64,000 nucleotides of DNA from an uncultured Fluviicola sp. (GTDB taxonomy: Bacteria; Bacteroidota; Bacteroidia; Flavobacteriales; Crocinitomicaceae): NCBI RefSeq assembly GCF_946478805.1, contig NZ_CAMLDC010000001.1, positions 1 through 64,000 of the forward strand, read 5' to 3'. This document shows positions 52,326 through 61,864 of the stretch, piece after piece. The notes beneath the pieces were generated by a model. That model was not told the DNA's origin, searched no databases, and saw nothing but the letters and a program-made list of their open reading frames with translations. The stretch's first letter is position 1. Every line of letters begins with the position of its first letter. Position numbers and translations under genes: made by a program.

Positions 52326-52865
52326 ATGGAAAGTTTATCAAATCGTAAAAAAGTTGTTTCGAACAAGAAGATGACCTTCATGGAGAAACTGTACTTCCCG
52401 GCAATTTTGGGAGGTATGTGGATCACATTTAAGCATTTATTCAAGAAACACAATACCCTTAAATATCCGGAGGTAAAACGCGAGTATGTTCCCGTTTATC
52501 GCGGACAACATGTATTGAAGCGTGACGAAGAGGGTAGAGAGAATTGCACTGCATGCGGATTGTGTGCGGTTGCTTGTCCTGCGGAAGCAATTACCATGAC
52601 TTCTGAAGAACGCAAAAAAGGAGAAGAGCACTTATACCGCGAGGAAAAATATGCAGTGACTTATGAAATCAATATGTTGCGTTGTATTTTCTGTGGTTTG
52701 TGTGAAGAAGCATGTCCGAAAGAAGCAATTTTCCTGACAGACCGTATCGTTCCGACTTATTTCGAGCGCAACGACTTCATCTATGGAAAAGATAAATTGG
52801 TTGAACCGGTCGATCAGCGTGTGGATATTAGTAAAAGACAATTAACCGGAAAAAGACCTGCGTAA
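52326..52865 (+). CDS. nuoI: NADH-quinone oxidoreductase subunit I
   Basis: A 179-residue ferredoxin-like subunit with two [4Fe-4S] sites (N6a, N6b): NCTACGLCAVACP and RCIFCGLCEEACP. It passes electrons toward NuoB. The stop overlaps the nuoJ start (TAATG). Confidence 0.97.
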   Translation: MESLSNRKKVVSNKKMTFMEKLYFPAILGGMWITFKHLFKKHNTLKYPEVKREYVPVYRGQHVLKRDEEGRENCTACGLCAVACPAEAITMTSEERKKGEEHLYREEKYAVTYEINMLRCIFCGLCEEACPKEAIFLTDRIVPTYFERNDFIYGKDKLVEPVDQRVDISKRQLTGKRPA

Positions 52866-53377
52866 TGAGTTTAGACATTCTATTTTACATTCTTGGTGGA
52901 TTGACTATCGGAACAGCCTTGATGGTTGTTTTGAGTAAACACCCGGTGAGAAGTGTGTTGTACCTGGTGCTTACATTTTTCCTGATTTCTGCAAACTACG
53001 TATTGATGAACGCCCAGTTCATTGCGATTGTAAACATCATCGTATATGCAGGAGCGATCATGGTACTTTTCCTGTTCGTTTTGATGTTGTTGAATCTCAA
53101 TAAGGAGAACGAGCCGAGGCATTCACCTATGATGACTATCGGTGCCGCTATTGCCGGGGGAGCGCTATTCTTAGTGTTAGTTGCAGCAATGCGTGAAGCA
53201 ATCCTGGCAACTCCGATGATCGATGTGAATTCCGAACAAGTGGGATTGGTTGAAAACCTGGGTAAGGTGCTGTTTACAAAATACGTACTTCCTTTTGAGG
53301 TTTCTTCCATATTGTTTTTGGCCGCAATGGTCGGAGCAGTTCTTTTAGCGAAAAAAGAAAAACAAACTATAGAGTAA
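52865..53377 (+). CDS. nuoJ: NADH-quinone oxidoreductase subunit J
   Basis: A 170-residue membrane subunit with five helices, including the conserved [18 protein letters not shown] that carries a pi-bulge in known structures. One base separates it from nuoK. Confidence 0.96.
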   Translation: MSLDILFYILGGLTIGTALMVVLSKHPVRSVLYLVLTFFLISANYVLMNAQFIAIVNIIVYAGAIMVLFLFVLMLLNLNKENEPRHSPMMTIGAAIAGGALFLVLVAAMREAILATPMIDVNSEQVGLVENLGKVLFTKYVLPFEVSSILFLAAMVGAVLLAKKEKQTIE

Positions 53378-53378
53378 T

Positions 53379-53708
53379 ATGTTATTAGCGACATTATTTG
53401 AATCTGGCGTAAAGATCGAACACTACATGGTACTTGCTACGGCATTGTTTGTCATTGGTGTTTTTGGAGTGCTTTACCGAAAAAATGCAATCATCTTATT
53501 GATGTGCATTGAATTAATGCTAAATGCAGTGAATCTGTTACTTGTAGCGTTTTCAACTTATTTTGGACAGGCGGACGGACAACTTTTCGTATTCTTCATT
53601 ATGGTCGTAGCGGCCGCTGAAGCAACGGTAGGTTTATCAATCCTGGTGCTTCTTTACAGAAATACGCGTTCCACGGATATTCGATTGTTTAATAAATTAA
53701 AAAACTAA
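53379..53708 (+). CDS. nuoK: NADH-quinone oxidoreductase subunit K
   Basis: A 109-residue membrane subunit with three helices; conserved glutamate in [18 protein letters not shown] and a second in [13 protein letters not shown], both used in proton transfer. Confidence 0.97.
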   Translation: MLLATLFESGVKIEHYMVLATALFVIGVFGVLYRKNAIILLMCIELMLNAVNLLLVAFSTYFGQADGQLFVFFIMVVAAAEATVGLSILVLLYRNTRSTDIRLFNKLKN

Positions 53709-53711
53709 AAC

Positions 53712-55634
53712 ATGTCGGTATCACAAATTCTGCCTTTGATTCTTTTGCTTCCTCTGATCGGAGCTTTTATCAACGGTACAATAGGAAAATCGCTTTCCAA
53801 AGTAATGGTTGGGACAATTGCAACAGGAGTCATGGCGATTTCGTTTGTTCTTGCTTTGATGGCATTTATGAGTGTTCAGCACGGTGAACCGGTAACGGTT
53901 CATTTGTTCACCATGATCAAAACCAGCTCATTTTCGTTGAATGCACGCCTTTTTGCAGATAATTTATCCTTATGGATGACTTTGATCGTAACAGGTGTCG
54001 GAACATTGATCCATTTGTTCTCCATGGGATACATGAAGCACGATGCAGGATATTACAAGTTCTTTACGTATTTGAATCTCTTTATCTTCGCCATGCTGAC
54101 CTTGGTTTTGGGAAGCAACTACTTCATGTTGTTCTTCGGATGGGAAGGTGTAGGAATCTGTTCTTATTTATTGATCGGATTCTGGTACCAGGATTTCAAA
54201 AACACCTTGGCAGCACGTAAGGCATTTATCATGAACCGTATCGGTGACTTAGGTTTGTTGATCGGTCTGTTCCTGATCCTTGGAAAATTCGGAACACTGG
54301 AATACGCAGAAGTTGCAAAGGCAGTAATGACAGAAGGGTTTGAAATCTCTGAAATGCTGATCTTCGGAATAACGATCTGTTTATTCATCGGAGCAACCGG
54401 AAAATCAGCTCAAATTCCTTTGTTTACCTGGTTACCGGATGCAATGGCAGGTCCAACTCCTGTTTCTGCATTGATCCACGCTGCAACGATGGTAACAGCT
54501 GGTATTTTCCTGACGGTGCGTTCCAATTATTTGTTCGACCTGGATGGAGCTCAATTGACGCAGGATATTATGTTATATGTAGGTTTGGCAACTTCCATTA
54601 TTGCGGCCTTCATCGCAATGCGTCAGAACGACATCAAAAAAGTATTGGCATACTCGACAGTTTCACAATTGGGAATGTTGTTTGTAGCATTGGGAATGGG
54701 GGCTTACACAGCGGCCATGTTCCACGTTACGACTCACGCATTCTTTAAAGGATTGCTGTTCCTTGGATCCGGAAGTGTGATTCACGCCATGTCCGATGAG
54801 CAGGATATTCGTAAAATGGGTGGATTGCGCAAAAAAATTCCGATTACACATATCACATTCCTAATCGGAACCTTGGCAATTTCGGGTATTCCATTGCTTT
54901 CAGGGTTTTATTCGAAAGATGAAATTATCGGTCACGCCTTTGAATCACACAAGTTTGTATACTTCGCATTGATGTTCAGTTCTGCTTTAACGGCAATTTA
55001 TATGTTCCGTTTGTACTTTGTTACTTTCTATGGGAAATTCAGAGGAACACATGAACAAGAACATCATTTACACGAAGGTCCTGCTTCCATGACTTTACCG
55101 TTAATCATCTTGGCAGTTCTTTCCATTTTTGGGGGATTGTTGAATTTACCAGGAGTTTTCTTACACAACGGAACGCATTGGTTGTCGCATTATTATGCGC
55201 ATAATGTAGCGGGTGAAGGAATGAAAGTAGCCGAACACGGTGATACAACGATGACATTGATCTTAATGTGTATTGCCGGAGCAATGGCAGTTATAATTGC
55301 CGGGATTACTTACACCGTTTATGTTACTAAAAACAGCATTCCGAAGGAAGATGACCAGTTGAAAGGTTGGGAAAAAGCTTCTGCAATGAAATTATACTTT
55401 GATGAGATTTACGATTTCTTATTCGTAAAACCGGTTCTTTGGATTTCAGAAAAAGGAGCGCATTATTTCGAAGGGGCATTTTTGAACCGCGGAGTGGTGG
55501 GTATTGCAAAAGTAATTGGAAAATCGGGCGATTTGGTTCGCAAGATTCAAACAGGAAGAACAGACAACTATATTCTTTGGATGGTTTTTGGAATCATCGG
55601 ATTGATTGTTTATTACATATATTATAAAAACTAA
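53712..55634 (+). CDS. nuoL: NADH-quinone oxidoreductase subunit L
   Basis: A 640-residue antiporter-like proton-pumping subunit. Motifs: NRIGDLGLLIG, TGKSAQIPLFTWLPDAMAGP then TPVSALIHAATMV, and a long C-terminal part with the lateral helix region (about 545-600). Three bases after nuoK. Confidence 0.97.
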   Translation: MSVSQILPLILLLPLIGAFINGTIGKSLSKVMVGTIATGVMAISFVLALMAFMSVQHGEPVTVHLFTMIKTSSFSLNARLFADNLSLWMTLIVTGVGTLIHLFSMGYMKHDAGYYKFFTYLNLFIFAMLTLVLGSNYFMLFFGWEGVGICSYLLIGFWYQDFKNTLAARKAFIMNRIGDLGLLIGLFLILGKFGTLEYAEVAKAVMTEGFEISEMLIFGITICLFIGATGKSAQIPLFTWLPDAMAGPTPVSALIHAATMVTAGIFLTVRSNYLFDLDGAQLTQDIMLYVGLATSIIAAFIAMRQNDIKKVLAYSTVSQLGMLFVALGMGAYTAAMFHVTTHAFFKGLLFLGSGSVIHAMSDEQDIRKMGGLRKKIPITHITFLIGTLAISGIPLLSGFYSKDEIIGHAFESHKFVYFALMFSSALTAIYMFRLYFVTFYGKFRGTHEQEHHLHEGPASMTLPLIILAVLSIFGGLLNLPGVFLHNGTHWLSHYYAHNVAGEGMKVAEHGDTTMTLILMCIAGAMAVIIAGITYTVYVTKNSIPKEDDQLKGWEKASAMKLYFDEIYDFLFVKPVLWISEKGAHYFEGAFLNRGVVGIAKVIGKSGDLVRKIQTGRTDNYILWMVFGIIGLIVYYIYYKN

Positions 55635-55637
55635 GAC

Positions 55638-57083
55638 GTGGAACTACTTTTATTTATTTTACCAGTTTTCTTTGCGTTATCGGTATTGATCGTCCCTAAA
55701 AGTGGCGTTCGTGCATACGGAATTATCGGTTCGCTTGCCGTTTTAGGTGTTGTAATAGCATGTATGATGCAATACAACAATGATGGAACAATGCATTTGT
55801 TTGGAAGCAGTAAGGAATGGCTTCCTAAAACCGGAATCACATTAAGTTTCGGATACGATGGAATTTCACTGTTGATGTTACTGTTGACGGCTGTCCTGGT
55901 ACCTTTGGTATTGGTTTCCAATTTCAAAAATGAATTGGCTGAGAACCGTTTGTTTACAAGCATGGTTTTCTTCATGCAACTGGGACTGATCGGCGTGTTC
56001 ATTTCGATGGACGGATTGTGGTTCTATGTTTTCTGGGAAATCACCCTGATTCCGATCTTCCTTATTTCCTGGTGGTTTGGTGCCCCGGAAAGAAAAGCGG
56101 CATTGATGAAGTTCTTCATTTATACCTTCGTAGGTTCTCTTGCCATGCTGGCAGCTTTGATCGGATTAAAAGCAAAGGCAGATTCTTTCCAGATCGAAGA
56201 TTTAAAGGCGGTTGTTCTAACTTCGAAAGCAGCTTGTTGGTTAGCACTTGGTTTCTTTCTTGCCTTTGCAATTAAAATTCCAATTTTCCCGTTCCATACC
56301 TGGCAACCGGATACATATACCAAGTCTCCAATGGCTGGAACCATGCTTTTATCAGGGATCATGTTGAAAATGGCTTTATATGGAATGATCCGCTGGATGA
56401 TTCCATTATTCCCGGAAGCAATGTCTTGTTTGCAGTATCCTGTGATCATTTTGGCAACGATCGGGGTTGTTTACGGTGCGATTATCGCGATCAAACAAAA
56501 AGATATGAAGCGCGTGTTTGCATTTGCTTCCATGTCTCACGTTGGATTGATTGCAGCGGCAATCATGACTTGGGATTTTGACGCATTATCCGGAAGTATG
56601 GTTCAGATCGTCAATCACGGATTGGTTGCAGTCGGATTATTCCTTGCAGTTGAAATTATAGAACGAAGAACCGGTACACGTAACTTGGCAGATTTGGGAG
56701 GTTATGCAAAACAAGCTCCAAAATTTGCTTTCTGGTTTGCAGCTTTGGCATTTGCTTCTGTTTCGGTTCCATTGGCAAGTGGTTTCATCGGAGAATTCCT
56801 GATGCTCAAAGGAATTGTGAGTTTTGATATGATCATCGGAATCATTGCCGGAACAACATTGATCCTGGGAGCAGTTTACACTTTCCGTGCGTACCAGTTA
56901 AGTATGTTTGGTCCGGTTACGAGAGATCAGTTCCCGGATTTGCATTGGTCCGAATTGATTGTTTTGGCGGTTATCATCATTGCTGTAGTGATTTTGGGGG
57001 TTTACCCTGCTGCGATCACGGATTTTGTAAATCCAAGTTTAAAAATAGTATTACAAACAGTTTCAACACCTTCAGGTTTATAA
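55638..57083 (+). CDS. nuoM: NADH-quinone oxidoreductase subunit M
   Basis: A 481-residue antiporter-like subunit; motifs WEITLIPIFLISWWFG, FPFHTWQPDTYTKSPMAGT and MSHVGLIAAA. The start is a GTG at 55638, three bases after the nuoL stop; no ATG is near. Confidence 0.97.
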   Translation: MELLLFILPVFFALSVLIVPKSGVRAYGIIGSLAVLGVVIACMMQYNNDGTMHLFGSSKEWLPKTGITLSFGYDGISLLMLLLTAVLVPLVLVSNFKNELAENRLFTSMVFFMQLGLIGVFISMDGLWFYVFWEITLIPIFLISWWFGAPERKAALMKFFIYTFVGSLAMLAALIGLKAKADSFQIEDLKAVVLTSKAACWLALGFFLAFAIKIPIFPFHTWQPDTYTKSPMAGTMLLSGIMLKMALYGMIRWMIPLFPEAMSCLQYPVIILATIGVVYGAIIAIKQKDMKRVFAFASMSHVGLIAAAIMTWDFDALSGSMVQIVNHGLVAVGLFLAVEIIERRTGTRNLADLGGYAKQAPKFAFWFAALAFASVSVPLASGFIGEFLMLKGIVSFDMIIGIIAGTTLILGAVYTFRAYQLSMFGPVTRDQFPDLHWSELIVLAVIIIAVVILGVYPAAITDFVNPSLKIVLQTVSTPSGL

Positions 57084-57084
57084 T

Positions 57085-58464
57085 ATGGATGCATTATTAG
57101 TTGTTTTTGCCAGTGGATTGATTTCCTTATTTGCTGCTTTTGCAAAGAAACCTTGGTTAGTTGTAAGTTCTGCGATGGCTGGTCTTTTGGCTGCTATCAT
57201 CATTATTATCGGTCAGCTTCAGACAGGGAAAGCGTTTTTTGATTTCCTGACTTATGAAGGATTAGCCTTCGACCAATTTGCATTGATCTTCAGTTTGGCA
57301 ATTTGTGTTTTGTCGCTTTTGATTATTGGTATCGGATACGAGCGGTTTAAAGAAAACCCGACACATACGGGAGAATATATCGGGTTGTTGATGTTTTCGG
57401 CAACAGGAGCTATGACCATGACCGCTTACACGGATATGTTCATGTTCTTCCTTGGCTTGGAAATCTTGTCGATTCCTATTTATGTGATGGCGGGAAGTAA
57501 CAAAAAAGACGTACGTTCTTCCGAGGCATCTTTGAAATATTTCCTGACAGGTTCATTTGCTACAGGGATCTTCTTATTTGGTTTGGCTTGGGTTTATGGA
57601 GCAACAGGAACATTCAGGTTACAGGAAATCCAAATGAAGATCAATGAAATGGACACCTTGAGTCCTATTTTGATGATCGGTGTGCTCTTGATTATGGCGT
57701 CGTTCATTTTCAAAGTGGGTGCTGCGCCATTCCATTTTTGGAGTCCGGACGTATACGATGGAGCGCCGGCAGCTGTGACCGGGTTCATGGCATCGGTTGT
57801 GAAAATCGCTGCATTCTATGCCTTCCTGAAAATGTTTGCTATCTGCTTCGGTCAAGGTGAGTTGTTCCTGTTTTGGAAAGGGGCTTTGGTTGTAATGATC
57901 ATCATTACGCTGTTTGTCGGGAATCTATCCGCATTGCGCCAGGTAAAATTCAAGCGTTTATTGGCCTATTCTTCGATTACGCATGTCGGATACACACTTT
58001 TGTTGTTTGTGTCTCAGGTTGATTACATTTACTCCGCTCAATACTTGTGGTTCTATATGTTTTCATATGGATTCTCCATTGTTGGAATCATCGGAGTTGC
58101 TGTGGCAGTGAATGATACGGAAGATCGAATTGACGGACTAAGAGGTTTGGGGAAAAGAAATCCATTCCTGGCGGTTGTCGGGATTGTTTCCTTATTATCG
58201 CTTGCCGGGATTCCTCCTACATCCGGGTTCTTTGCGAAATACATTTTGTTCTCATCTGCATGGAAAAGCGCTTCTTGGTTGGTGATCATTGCATTGATCA
58301 ATTCAGGGATCAGTATCTATTATTACCTGAAAGTGATAGGTACGATGGTCTCTCCAGCTGAACAGGAGCAAGAGAAAATCAAGTTGTCTCCGTTAACAAT
58401 TGTTATGTTGACAATTGCATTGGTGGGAATGCTTGGATTCAGTTTTATCCTTCCTTTACTTTGA
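57085..58464 (+). CDS. nuoN: NADH-quinone oxidoreductase subunit N
   Basis: A 459-residue antiporter-like subunit; motifs LGLEILSIPIYVMAGS, AAPFHFWSPDVYDGAPA, and SSITHVGYTLL. Last gene of the nuo operon. No terminator is visible before the next gene 60 bases downstream. Confidence 0.97.
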   Translation: MDALLVVFASGLISLFAAFAKKPWLVVSSAMAGLLAAIIIIIGQLQTGKAFFDFLTYEGLAFDQFALIFSLAICVLSLLIIGIGYERFKENPTHTGEYIGLLMFSATGAMTMTAYTDMFMFFLGLEILSIPIYVMAGSNKKDVRSSEASLKYFLTGSFATGIFLFGLAWVYGATGTFRLQEIQMKINEMDTLSPILMIGVLLIMASFIFKVGAAPFHFWSPDVYDGAPAAVTGFMASVVKIAAFYAFLKMFAICFGQGELFLFWKGALVVMIIITLFVGNLSALRQVKFKRLLAYSSITHVGYTLLLFVSQVDYIYSAQYLWFYMFSYGFSIVGIIGVAVAVNDTEDRIDGLRGLGKRNPFLAVVGIVSLLSLAGIPPTSGFFAKYILFSSAWKSASWLVIIALINSGISIYYYLKVIGTMVSPAEQEQEKIKLSPLTIVMLTIALVGMLGFSFILPLL

Positions 58465-58525
58465 TCAGATTCCAATTTTTCATAAAAAACTAACGATGCT
58501 TCGAAATTCACACCATTTTTGTGTC

Positions 58526-59437
58526 ATGTTTTTGAAGTGTCGTTTTTTTTTAGTTCTCTTGCTTGTTTCTTTACATTCTTCTGCACAACTTTTGGAGAAC
58601 ACGAAAGGTATTGCATTTACGGATATTCCATTCTTTAATACGCATTTCGTAAAAGGATGTAAGCTAAAAGAAATCCATGGAAAATTCACCTTCAAGAAGC
58701 AAGGAGACATCATGCGTGAATCGAACTATGTGTATGTGTTTGATTTTGACACGCTTGGAAACCTGGTGAGACATTATCAAACCTCAAAAGGAGATCAGGT
58801 TACGGATACCAACGTTCGTTTCTATGACTACACACAGGATGGCCGGGTAGTACGAAAACGGATCAGTCAGAAAAAGGGGTTCCTTTCTACCTATTATTCA
58901 TACAATTCCAATGGCCAGATCGTAAAGGAAGAAGTTTATCGTGATATTGATACCATGAATAGCTTATTGAATCCTTCCATCGAAAGAAGTATCCTTTGGA
59001 ATACGGAAACCATGGATTATCAGCTTTACGAAGGACAATACAAGAAGAAAGTATTCAACAGTTATGGGAATCAGTACCTGGAAGTCACGAAATACCTGGA
59101 TAGTTTGGGCTACCTGGCACGTGAAGAAGAATTGTTCACCATTACGCGAAACAGGATTACTACGAAATATGCCTATTCGGATAAAGGTTGGATAGAAAAG
59201 GTTTCTGTCTATAAAAATACAGATACTATCCCGATGAGCGAGTCGCGTTTTACTTACGATACCTTTGGCAACCTGCAGTCGAAACTTGTCTATAAAGATG
59301 GTGTTTTCATCACGGAGTACCAGATTATTTATAGCGGATTAACGGGTCTTTTGTATTCCATAATAATGAGAGAGGTAAGTTCAAACTTCATTTCGATTAT
59401 CCGGTTTTCCGAGCCTACTTTCTGGGATAGACCTTAA
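58526..59437 (+). CDS. Exported protein with YD/RHS-like repeats, unknown
   Basis: A 303-residue protein with signal peptide (FLKCRFFLVLLLVSLHSSAQ). The mature part has YD-repeat-like units typical of RHS-type or MORN-like folds: YDYTQDGRVVRKRISQKKG, YSYNSNGQIVKEEVYRD, YAYSDKGWIEKVSVYKN and YDTFGNLQSKLVYKDG. Function unknown. ATG 58526 begins an ideal signal peptide; an ATG at 58496 would add ten residues. Confidence 0.75.
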   Translation: MFLKCRFFLVLLLVSLHSSAQLLENTKGIAFTDIPFFNTHFVKGCKLKEIHGKFTFKKQGDIMRESNYVYVFDFDTLGNLVRHYQTSKGDQVTDTNVRFYDYTQDGRVVRKRISQKKGFLSTYYSYNSNGQIVKEEVYRDIDTMNSLLNPSIERSILWNTETMDYQLYEGQYKKKVFNSYGNQYLEVTKYLDSLGYLAREEELFTITRNRITTKYAYSDKGWIEKVSVYKNTDTIPMSESRFTYDTFGNLQSKLVYKDGVFITEYQIIYSGLTGLLYSIIMREVSSNFISIIRFSEPTFWDRP

Positions 59438-59447
59438 ACTATTAACC

Positions 59448-59470
59448 ACATAGGTACATAGGTCACATAG
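59448..59470. repeat. ACATAG tandem repeat
   Basis: Three ACATAG units (59448-59453, 59456-59461, 59465-59470) spaced by two or three bases. Such strings recur between Bacteroidota genes. Lies just after the YD-repeat gene. Confidence 0.6.
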
Positions 59471-59621
59471 TTTCCTTTGAATAACTTGAAATACTTCGTT
59501 TTCACCACAGTTAATTCAAGTGTAAGATAAAAAATAGGAACGACGGATTTAGAAATGTTACATCACTCAATAACCTGGAAACTCTGTCTTTTTAAGGGAT
59601 ATACTATCTATATGGTTAAAC

Positions 59622-59656
59622 AAAAATCCCCTCCACCGGAAGCAGAAGGGATTTAA
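59622..59656 (-). terminator. Terminator of the MORN-repeat gene
   Basis: On the minus strand, AAATCCC and GGGATTT arms around a GC-rich loop, followed by TTTT. Lies 27 bases after the stop. Confidence 0.65.
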
Positions 59657-59682
59657 TATTATTTGAGAGTTATTGGTTGGCT

Positions 59683-60561
59683 TTACAATTGTCCGTCAGA
59701 GTGGTAAACACCATCCTTGTAGACTTTTACTTTCAGAAGGATTCCATCATTGTCATAGACATAAACTTTTCCGTCCCAAAGACCTCCGTTTTTGAATATT
59801 CCGTCTTGCCAGATTTCTCCGTCACTATTATATACTTTATTGTAACCGTTTGGAGCCCATTTAACACCTTGTGTTTTCGGAGTTCCTGAAATGGAAGGAG
59901 CTTTCTCTTTCGATTGTCCAGGATCTTTGACTTTCACCATCGGATGAACCGGTTCCTTTACTTCTGTTTTTGTCTGATTTCCGGAACCATCAAAGTAAGA
60001 AATTTCTTTCACATCACCATTCTCGTAGTAACGCACTGCTTTTCCGGAAATAGTACCGTTATTGGAATCGTATTCGTATTCCACCTGGCCATTCGGATAA
60101 TAATAGCGAATTTTCCCATTCTCTTTTCCGATCTCATTGTAATTCCCCTGGTAAGAAGGTTGACCGTTTTCGTAATAACGAATGAGAGAATCTTTATAGA
60201 TATTCTTTTCGAAATTACCTTTTTCTTTCGGTTGCCCGTTCGACCAATAGCGTGTAAACTGCCCTTTGGGACGATTGTTTTCGTAATTACCTTTGAGAGA
60301 CGGAGTCATTCCATCAGTATGATATTTAATCCAAATACCTTCTTTACGGTCATCAACGTATTTTCCTTCCTCGACTTTACCGTTTGCGGGAATACCGGAA
60401 TCAGGACGGTCTTTACCGTAGTAAATCCACTTGCCTTGCTTTCTTCCTTTTTCATCTGTTACATTGAGCTTACCATCTTGATCCGTAATAGGAGATGCTT
60501 TGACAGCCATAAGTAGTGACAGGAAAAAAACAACGAGTCCGACTTGTTTATACTTCCACAT
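59683..60561 (-). CDS. Exported MORN-repeat (YwqK-like) protein
   Basis: A 292-residue protein with signal peptide (residues 1-22, ending MAVKAS) and a series of MORN/YwqK-type repeats: GKWIYYGK, EGIWIKYHTDG, GQFTRYWSNGQPKEKGN, SLIRYYENGQPSYQGN, GKIRYYYPNGQVEYEY, GKAVRYYENGDVKE. A Pro/Lys-rich linker (about 205-230) precedes a final pair of repeats. Proteins of this type are often named YwqK antitoxins in databases, but an exported form like this need not be one. Single gene with terminator. Confidence 0.85.
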   Translation of the reverse strand: MWKYKQVGLVVFFLSLLMAVKASPITDQDGKLNVTDEKGRKQGKWIYYGKDRPDSGIPANGKVEEGKYVDDRKEGIWIKYHTDGMTPSLKGNYENNRPKGQFTRYWSNGQPKEKGNFEKNIYKDSLIRYYENGQPSYQGNYNEIGKENGKIRYYYPNGQVEYEYDSNNGTISGKAVRYYENGDVKEISYFDGSGNQTKTEVKEPVHPMVKVKDPGQSKEKAPSISGTPKTQGVKWAPNGYNKVYNSDGEIWQDGIFKNGGLWDGKVYVYDNDGILLKVKVYKDGVYHSDGQL

Positions 60562-60696
60562 GTTTTGAATTAGTTTTGTAGCGCAATTCTAAAGATAGAA
60601 TTATTTTGTTATAGTTGCCTAAATACAACCAAAATTTCGCTGAAGTGCTTTTTTTTTTCGATTAACAATGAATAGTTTGATTTTTTTACACTCAAA

Positions 60697-61629
60697 TCAT
60701 AAGTTATTTAACATTTCATTGGTTGTTTTGTCTAAATCATAACGTTCTTTCCAGCCCCAATTTTCTCGTGCCTGGGAATCGTCTATAGATGCAGGCCAGG
60801 AATCGGCGATTGCCTGTCTGAAATCAGGCTTGTAATCAATTGTAAATGAAGGAACTACCTTCTTTATACTTTCGAATATTTCCTTTGGGGTAAAGCTCAG
60901 GGCAGAGAGGTTATAACTGGAACGAATGACTACTTTTTCCTTCGGAGCTTCCATTAGCTCAATGGTTGCACGGATCGCATCGTCCATGAACATCATTGGA
61001 AGTGCAGTGTCTTCTTTCAGGAAACAGGTGAAGTGTTCGCCGGCTTTTGCTTTATAGTAAATGTCAACTGCGTAATCCGTTGTACCACCACCGGGCAAAC
61101 TCTTATAGGAGATCAATCCGGGATACCGGATACTGCGAACGTCAACGTCAAATTTGTTAAAATAATATTCACACCATCTTTCGCCGGCCTGTTTGGAAAT
61201 TCCATAAACGGTGCTCGGTTCCATAACCGTATATTGCGGCGTATTGAATCGCGGAGTTGTGGGACCGAAAACTGCAATGGAAGAAGGCCAGAACACTTTC
61301 GAAATATGACCCTCCTTTGCAAGATCCAAAATAACGAACAAACTTTCCATGTTCAGTTTCCAGGCAAAATCCGGATTTTTTTCCGCAGTTGCAGAAAGTA
61401 AGGCAGCAAGTAAATAAACATCCGAGAATTTCTGCTCTATTACATAAGAGCGAACCAAATCCTTATTTAAAGCATCCAGTTGAATATAGGGTCCGTTTGA
61501 AAGATTTTCAGGACACACATCTTTTAAATCAGCGGCAACAACGTTTTGAGAGCCAAATTTCTCTCTCAATGCAAGTACCAGCTCAGTACCGATTTGTCCG
61601 CAAGAACCTAAAACCAGAATTTTTTTCAT
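60697..61629 (-). CDS. NAD-dependent epimerase/dehydratase, likely L-threonine 3-dehydrogenase (SDR type)
   Basis: A 310-residue extended SDR protein: dinucleotide motif GSCGQIG (8-14) and catalytic Tyr142/Lys146 in STVYGISKQAGE. The RYPGLISYKSLPGGGTTDYA segment is typical of the metal-independent L-threonine 3-dehydrogenases, which make 2-amino-3-ketobutyrate. ATG 61629 follows a good promoter. Gene is divergent from hmgA. Confidence 0.85.
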   Translation of the reverse strand: MKKILVLGSCGQIGTELVLALREKFGSQNVVAADLKDVCPENLSNGPYIQLDALNKDLVRSYVIEQKFSDVYLLAALLSATAEKNPDFAWKLNMESLFVILDLAKEGHISKVFWPSSIAVFGPTTPRFNTPQYTVMEPSTVYGISKQAGERWCEYYFNKFDVDVRSIRYPGLISYKSLPGGGTTDYAVDIYYKAKAGEHFTCFLKEDTALPMMFMDDAIRATIELMEAPKEKVVIRSSYNLSALSFTPKEIFESIKKVVPSFTIDYKPDFRQAIADSWPASIDDSQARENWGWKERYDLDKTTNEMLNNL

Positions 61630-61631
61630 GG

Positions 61632-61669
61632 GGTGCGATTTGAGCGCAAATATACTTTTTTTTCGCACC
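61632..61669. repeat. Inverted repeat over the SDR promoter (operator candidate)
   Basis: GGTGCGA (61632-61638) and TCGCACC (61663-61669) flank the minus-strand -7 element; a smaller ATTTG/CAAAT pair (61639-61650 region) lies inside. Position suggests a regulator site. Confidence 0.45.
61647..61654 (-). promoter_or_regulatory. Predicted -7 element of the SDR gene
   Basis: Minus-strand TATATTTG matches TAnnTTTG, about 18 bases before the ATG at 61629. Confidence 0.5.
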
Positions 61670-61733
61670 AATGAAAGTTTTCACTTTCGGTTAAAAACTG
61701 ACAATTCTCATTTTTTAGTACCTGTTTTGTCGC

Positions 61734-61741
61734 TAATTTTG
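61734..61741 (+). promoter_or_regulatory. Possible -7 element of hmgA-hppD
   Basis: TAATTTTG matches TAnnTTTG. No TTG at -33. The leader would be about 115 bases and would hold a ten-codon ORF at 61759. Confidence 0.3.
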
Positions 61742-61864
61742 TGTAACTTTCAGATACTATGTGGCTGGAATTGACGGCAAAACTGATGTAGATGCTTATT
61801 CAAAAAACCGAATAGGTTCGATGTTTTTTTTAGAGTCGAATTGTTAAAAATTAAATAAATAAAC

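Noticed and set aside
59448..59470. CRISPR-like array from ACATAG units
   Set aside because: Units are six bases and spacers two or three bases; a simple tandem repeat.
59683..60561. Toxin-antitoxin system based on the YwqK-like repeats
   Set aside because: The protein has a signal peptide, and no toxin gene is adjacent; the MORN repeats alone do not support it.
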